Assembly: GCA_016844285.1 (NCBI GenBank)
Contig: JAENIS010000026.1
Location: forward strand, 1-17,017
Direction of reading: 5' to 3'
Origin: Dehalococcoidales bacterium
GTDB lineage: Bacteria; Chloroflexota; Dehalococcoidia; Dehalococcoidales; UBA2162
DNA: 17,017 nt
Position numbers and translations under genes: made by a program. This document shows, piece after piece, positions 14,158-17,017 of the stretch. The notes beneath the pieces are model-generated. The model searched no databases. It was not told where the DNA came from and worked only from the letters and a program-made list of their open reading frames with translations. Each line of letters begins with the position of its first letter. The stretch's first letter is position 1.

Positions 14158-14330
14158 TCCCTTCATTTGGTAAGGGTCTTGTATCAAATGTCATTCTGAG
14201 GAGCGAAGCGACGAAGAATCTGGGCGTGGGGCCAGCAGTGAGCCAATAGTCCCCACTACCCCGAGACCCTTCGCTACGCTCAGGGTGACAGGAAGGAACT
14301 CACTTTTGATAAAGAGCCTTGGGAAGGGGA
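14158..14330. repeat. composite nested inverted repeat
   Basis: An outer inverted repeat has a left arm with TCCCTT (14158-14163), AAGGG (14172-14176), TCTT (14177-14180 region) and TATCAAA (14182-14188). The right arm has TTTGATA (14305-14311), AAGAGCC (14312-14318) and GGGAAGGGGA (14321-14330). The arms match imperfectly over about 30 bp and carry the CCCTT/AAGGG style of the palindromes at 1048 and 2464. They are split by the 102-bp element at 14189-14290, as if one repeat had landed in the loop of another. Confidence 0.5.
14189..14290. repeat. TGTCATTCTGAG-type palindromic dispersed repeat
   Basis: The ends TGTCATTCTGAGGAGCGAAG and CTTCGCTACGCTCAGGGTGACA (last base 14290) are imperfect inverted repeats over about 25 bp, with a non-palindromic G/C-rich centre of about 40 bp. 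The terminal TGTCA and the GAGCGAAGCG core are shared with the element at 10559-10642, so the two belong to related REP/MITE-like families. It is non-coding. It sits between the COG3581-type gene and the activator gene and could affect read-through. Confidence 0.75.
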
Positions 14331-14376
14331 GAGGGACACAGAGTGAGGGGTTAGTAAACAATTTTGAGGAGAGCTG

Positions 14377-15342
14377 ATGGAAGCCTATCTAGGTATTGAC
14401 GTTGGTTCGGTGACGACCAAGCTGGCGGTAATTGATAACAACGATACGCTCATTACCGACATCTACCTGTTGACACAGGGTAAGCCCATCGAGACGGTGC
14501 AGCAAGGGCTGCTGCAAATCAAGCAGCAGCTTGCCGCAGACGTTGCCATCCGTGGCGTGGCGACCACGGGCAGTGCTCGCTACCTGGCCGGGGTCATCGT
14601 CGGCGCTGATTTAGTCAAGAACGAGATTACCAGCCATGCCGTGGCTACCCTGCACTATTTGCCCCAGGTGCAAACCGTCCTTGAAATCGGTGGGCAGGAT
14701 AGTAAGATTATCATTATCAGGGATGAGGTCATTACCGATTTTGCCATGAATACCGTCTGTGCTGCCGGCACCGGTAGCTTCCTTGACCATCAGGCACTGC
14801 GCCTGAATATGACCATTGCCGAGTTCAGCCGGCGAGCGCTGGAGAGTAAGAAGCCGGTACGTATCGCTGGCCGATGCACCGTCTTCGCTGAATCAGACAT
14901 GGTGCATAAGCAACAGATGGGACATCGCATCGAGGATATTCTCTACGGATTGTGCCAGGCACTGGTGCGCAACTATCTTAATAATGTTGGCCTGGGCAAA
15001 GAAATCAAGTCGCCGGTAGTATTTCAGGGTGGGGTTGCCTTTAACCGGGCTATCCTCAAGGCCTTTCAGGAAGAGCTTGGTACCGAGGTTATCGTGCTGC
15101 CCCACCACGAGATAATGGGCGCCATCGGTGCCGCCCTGCTGGTACACGAAGAAATGACTGCCAATGACCAGAGGAGCCAGTTCAAGGGATTTGGCGTCAG
15201 CGAGGCGGAGTATCATACCTCGGCTTTTGAATGTAAGTCCTGCCCCAACCTCTGTGAGATAGCACAGCTTGCTAACGATGGGCAGGTTCTTGCCCGCTGG
15301 GGAGGTCGCTGTGACCTGTGGTCAGCAAGCCGGAGTAGTTAA
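14377..15342 (+). CDS. HgdC/BadF/BcrA-type ATPase activator with Cys-rich tail
   Basis: A 321-aa ATPase of the ASKHA (actin/Hsp70/sugar kinase) fold, TIGR00241 type (CoA-substrate-specific enzyme activase). Such proteins form dimers that bridge one [4Fe-4S] cluster and use ATP to fire a low-potential electron into a partner. Visible are the phosphate-1 loop G-I-D-V-G-S-V-T-T-K (6-15), T-T-G-S-A-R, E-I-G-G-Q-D-S-K (103-110), G-T-G-S-F-L-D (131-137), and F-Q-G-G-V-A. Cys128 and Cys167 fall one residue from the Cys127 and Cys166 that hold the cluster in the Acidaminococcus HgdC. A tail beyond about 270 adds Cys286, 289, 293 and 312 (C-x2-C-x3-C and G-G-R-C), the linker that in long fusions leads into DUF2229; here the protein stops nine residues after the last Cys. 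ATG has GAGGAG upstream. The likely partners are the two proteins encoded just before. Confidence 0.9.
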   Translation: MEAYLGIDVGSVTTKLAVIDNNDTLITDIYLLTQGKPIETVQQGLLQIKQQLAADVAIRGVATTGSARYLAGVIVGADLVKNEITSHAVATLHYLPQVQTVLEIGGQDSKIIIIRDEVITDFAMNTVCAAGTGSFLDHQALRLNMTIAEFSRRALESKKPVRIAGRCTVFAESDMVHKQQMGHRIEDILYGLCQALVRNYLNNVGLGKEIKSPVVFQGGVAFNRAILKAFQEELGTEVIVLPHHEIMGAIGAALLVHEEMTANDQRSQFKGFGVSEAEYHTSAFECKSCPNLCEIAQLANDGQVLARWGGRCDLWSASRSS

Positions 15343-15363
15343 AACCGGTTGATGAGGAGAGGG

Positions 15364-16356
15364 ATGATTATTGCGGTTGATGCTGCTGGTGGGGACCATG
15401 CCCCCCATGAAATCGTCAAGGGAGCAATCAAGGCTGCCCAGGAATATAATGTCAAAATTGCTCTGGTGGGCAGGAAGGAAATACTTTATGTACTGGCGGG
15501 GCGCTCTTTGGCGAAACTAGGGATGTCTATCATTGATGCCTGTGAGACCATCGGGTTTGAGGAGTCACCGGTGGAGGCGGTGCGGAGTAAGCCAAACTCA
15601 TCAATAGTGGTCGGGACCAATCTGGTGAGAGACGGATTAGCCGCAGCCTTCGTCTCGGCGGGTAACACTGGAGCGGTATTTTATGCAGCCCTGTCCATCC
15701 TGGGCAAGATAAAGGGCATCCAGCGCCCGGCGATTGCCACCATCGTCAACATCAATACTACCGGCCCGTCGCTGCTTATTGACTCCGGAGCTAATGCTGA
15801 TTGCCGCCCCAACCACCTGGTTCAGTTTGCCCAGCTAGGCACCATCTACACCAAACAGGTTTTTGGCATTAGCTCACCACGTGTTGGTCTGCTCAGTAAC
15901 GGTGAGGAAGAGGGTAAGGGCAACCGTCTGGCCAAAGAAAGCTACGGTCTCCTTAAAGAGTCCGGGTTGAACTTCTTCGGCAACATCGAAGGGCATGATA
16001 TATCGCACGGGACAGTCGATGTCATTGTTACTGATGGCTTCACCGGCAATATTGTTCTCAAGACTATCGAGGGCTTGGGGGATACCTTTCTCAAGCTACG
16101 ACACGTTGGGCAACTACTCTCCAACGCCTACCATCACCCCGGGCGCGGTCTGCTGATTGACTCTGGGCTTGGTTCACTGGCGAAAAGGATTGATTACCGT
16201 GAGTACGGTGGGTCGTGTCTTCTCGGCGTCAATGGCAATATCATCATCGCCCACGGGCGCAGTCGAGCTAAGGCGATTCAGAATGCCATTGCGTCAGCGA
16301 AACAAACTGTCGAACGAGGCATTTGCCAAAAAATTAAGGAGCAAAGCTATGACTAA
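15364..16356 (+). CDS. plsX: phosphate acyltransferase PlsX
   Basis: PlsX makes acyl-phosphate from acyl-ACP, which PlsY then uses to acylate glycerol 3-phosphate in phospholipid synthesis. The 330-aa product opens with [14 protein letters not shown] and shows [39 protein letters not shown] and [13 protein letters not shown], all family blocks, at normal length. ATG 15364 is chosen because GAGGAG lies directly upstream and the family N-terminus starts there; in-frame TTG 15349 and ATG 15352 would put five or four extra residues over that binding site. It follows the activator gene by 21 bp and overlaps trxA by 8 bp. The usual fatty acid neighbours (fabH, fabD, acpP) are not within the window. 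Confidence 0.95.
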   Translation: MIIAVDAAGGDHAPHEIVKGAIKAAQEYNVKIALVGRKEILYVLAGRSLAKLGMSIIDACETIGFEESPVEAVRSKPNSSIVVGTNLVRDGLAAAFVSAGNTGAVFYAALSILGKIKGIQRPAIATIVNINTTGPSLLIDSGANADCRPNHLVQFAQLGTIYTKQVFGISSPRVGLLSNGEEEGKGNRLAKESYGLLKESGLNFFGNIEGHDISHGTVDVIVTDGFTGNIVLKTIEGLGDTFLKLRHVGQLLSNAYHHPGRGLLIDSGLGSLAKRIDYREYGGSCLLGVNGNIIIAHGRSRAKAIQNAIASAKQTVERGICQKIKEQSYD

Positions 16357-16675
16357 ACCAGTTACCGTCAATGACACTGATTTTGAGCCGGTGGTGCTCA
16401 AGAGTAAGCAGCCCGTGCTGGTCGATTTCTGGGCCACCTGGTGTAAACCTTGCCTCATGGTGGCGCCGATAGTGGAGGAGCTGGCCACGGAGTACAGCGG
16501 CAAGGTAAGTTTCGTTAAGGTGGATGTCGACCAGAACCCCAAGACGGCGGCTAAATACAACGTCATGAGTATCCCTACCCTGCTGGTCTTTAAGAATGGA
16601 CAACCCGTCTCGCATATCGTCGGCTTCCGCCCTAAGGCAGAGCTAAAACGAACGTTGGAGGCAGCCCTTGGCTAA
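16349..16675 (+). CDS. trxA: thioredoxin with WCKPC active site
   Basis: A 108-aa single-domain thioredoxin, normal length, no signal peptide, so cytoplasmic. The fold is clear: [13 protein letters not shown] (23-35), then [10 protein letters not shown], the cis-Pro loop M-S-I-P-T-L-L-V-F, and the closing G-F-R-P-K-A-E-L. The active site is W-C-K-P-C (Cys32, Cys35), with Lys in place of the Gly of classical W-C-G-P-C; changes at this position shift redox potential and partner choice in studied thioredoxins. TAAGGAG seven bases upstream sets the ATG start at 16349; the longer frame from 16157 is only plsX read in another frame. It overlaps plsX by 8 bp and the next gene by 8 bp, so the three are coupled. 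Confidence 0.94.
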   Translation: MTKPVTVNDTDFEPVVLKSKQPVLVDFWATWCKPCLMVAPIVEELATEYSGKVSFVKVDVDQNPKTAAKYNVMSIPTLLVFKNGQPVSHIVGFRPKAELKRTLEAALG

Positions 16676-17003
16676 GGACACTGTTGAGGTTACCGTTATT
16701 GATGATAGTACCATCGCAAAGTGTGAGGCTGCTTGCGGGGTAAACTGGTCTCTACCGGAAAGCATCGCCTTAGCCCGCCAGGGTATTAAAGAGAGGTTTG
16801 GTGGCAAAGTAGCGCTGAACTATCTCGACCTCACCAAAACCACGGCGAGTCAGGGTGTGGCGCCATGGCAGGAGCTAATCAAGAAGGAGAAGCTGGCATT
16901 ACCCCTGCTGCTCATTAATGGTAAGACCAGAATCTCCGGTGAATTTGATATTCGTCAACTCCTCGATGTTATCGAGGCAGAGATGGAAATGGAAGCCCGA
17001 TGA
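16668..17003 (+). CDS. thioredoxin-fold protein, function unknown
   Basis: A 111-aa protein with a likely thioredoxin-like fold: an N-terminal strand (VEVTVID), two cysteines C19 and C23 at the start of the first helix (C-x3-C rather than C-x2-C), a middle strand (VALNYLDL), and L-A-L-P-L-L-L-I-N-G-K with an expected cis-Pro, then a C-terminal helix. The shape recalls small thioredoxin-like families such as DUF1462 (YuzD) and ArsD, but I cannot choose between them. The start is TTG 16668, supported by GGAGG (16657-16661) six bases upstream and by an 8-bp overlap with trxA. Direct coupling to trxA suggests a redox or metal-thiol role, possibly as a thioredoxin substrate. It ends in an ATGA overlap with the next gene. 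Confidence 0.7.
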   Translation: MAKDTVEVTVIDDSTIAKCEAACGVNWSLPESIALARQGIKERFGGKVALNYLDLTKTTASQGVAPWQELIKKEKLALPLLLINGKTRISGEFDIRQLLDVIEAEMEMEAR

Positions 17004-17017
17004 CAAATAGCCAGCGC
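17000..17017 (+). CDS. start of a further gene, cut by the window edge
   Basis: An ATG at 17000 overlaps the preceding stop codon by four bases (ATGA) and stays open for six codons (MTNSQR) to the window end, with GGAAG just upstream. The overlap style fits the rest of this operon. After trxA a thioredoxin reductase would be a natural guess, but nothing in six codons can show it. Confidence 0.5.

Noticed and set aside
10559..14290. The two TGTCA-ended repeats as parts of a CRISPR array or an insertion sequence
   Set aside because: They are single palindromic units far apart, without regular spacers, a transposase gene or visible target duplications.
16157..16348. 64-residue N-terminal extension of thioredoxin
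   Set aside because: It is plsX read in another frame; TAAGGAG marks the true start at 16349.

Overview
The window looks like a chromosomal segment of an anaerobic Chloroflexota, most likely class Dehalococcoidia. This rests on gene content: an actinobacterial-type inositol phospholipid set (Ino1, PimA-like, CDP-alcohol phosphotransferase), a short IF-2, an HgdC-type iron-sulfur activator with partners, and many dispersed hairpin repeats between genes. The placement is inferred from family resemblance, not from a search.

Left edge (1-1133, + strand). There is a 48-codon hypothetical gene (111-257) and a compact hicB-hicA toxin-antitoxin pair (459-916) with an extended -10 promoter. A hairpin terminator that is itself one copy of a dispersed repeat follows the pair. 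Several copies of two hairpin repeat families lie here.

Middle (1134-10410, all - strand). Read in the direction of transcription, one tightly packed run goes nusA, rnpM (ylxR), infB, rbfA, truB, ino1, pimA-like, CDP-alcohol phosphotransferase, then after 144 bp of repeats purA. The first five form the conserved transcription/translation/ribosome-maturation cluster. The next three form a short pathway: glucose-6-phosphate to inositol phosphate, coupling to CDP-diacylglycerol, then mannosylation of the lipid. ino1 begins at a TTG inside the end of truB, so lipid synthesis is physically joined to the translation operon. rimP is not found upstream of nusA. The nusA leader appears to hold a promoter followed at once by an intrinsic terminator, which suggests attenuation.

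Divergent intergenic region (10411-10772). It holds the nusA promoter and attenuator, a TGTCATTGCGAG-type palindromic repeat, and a promoter for the rightward genes.

Right part (10773-17017, + strand). An M20 family amidohydrolase is followed by two homologous Cys-containing proteins (COG3580/DUF2229 type and COG3581 type). A composite repeat comes next, then an HgdC/BadF-type ATPase activator. Together the last three form a split version of a protein that other bacteria often carry as one very long polypeptide; the gene order is permuted relative to that fusion. This is the best candidate for an under-described system: an ATP-driven low-potential electron-transfer machine of unknown substrate. 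plsX (fatty acid/phospholipid synthesis), a thioredoxin with WCKPC, a second thioredoxin-fold protein and the start of a further gene follow with overlapping or close junctions.

No tRNA, rRNA, CRISPR array or insertion sequence was recognised.
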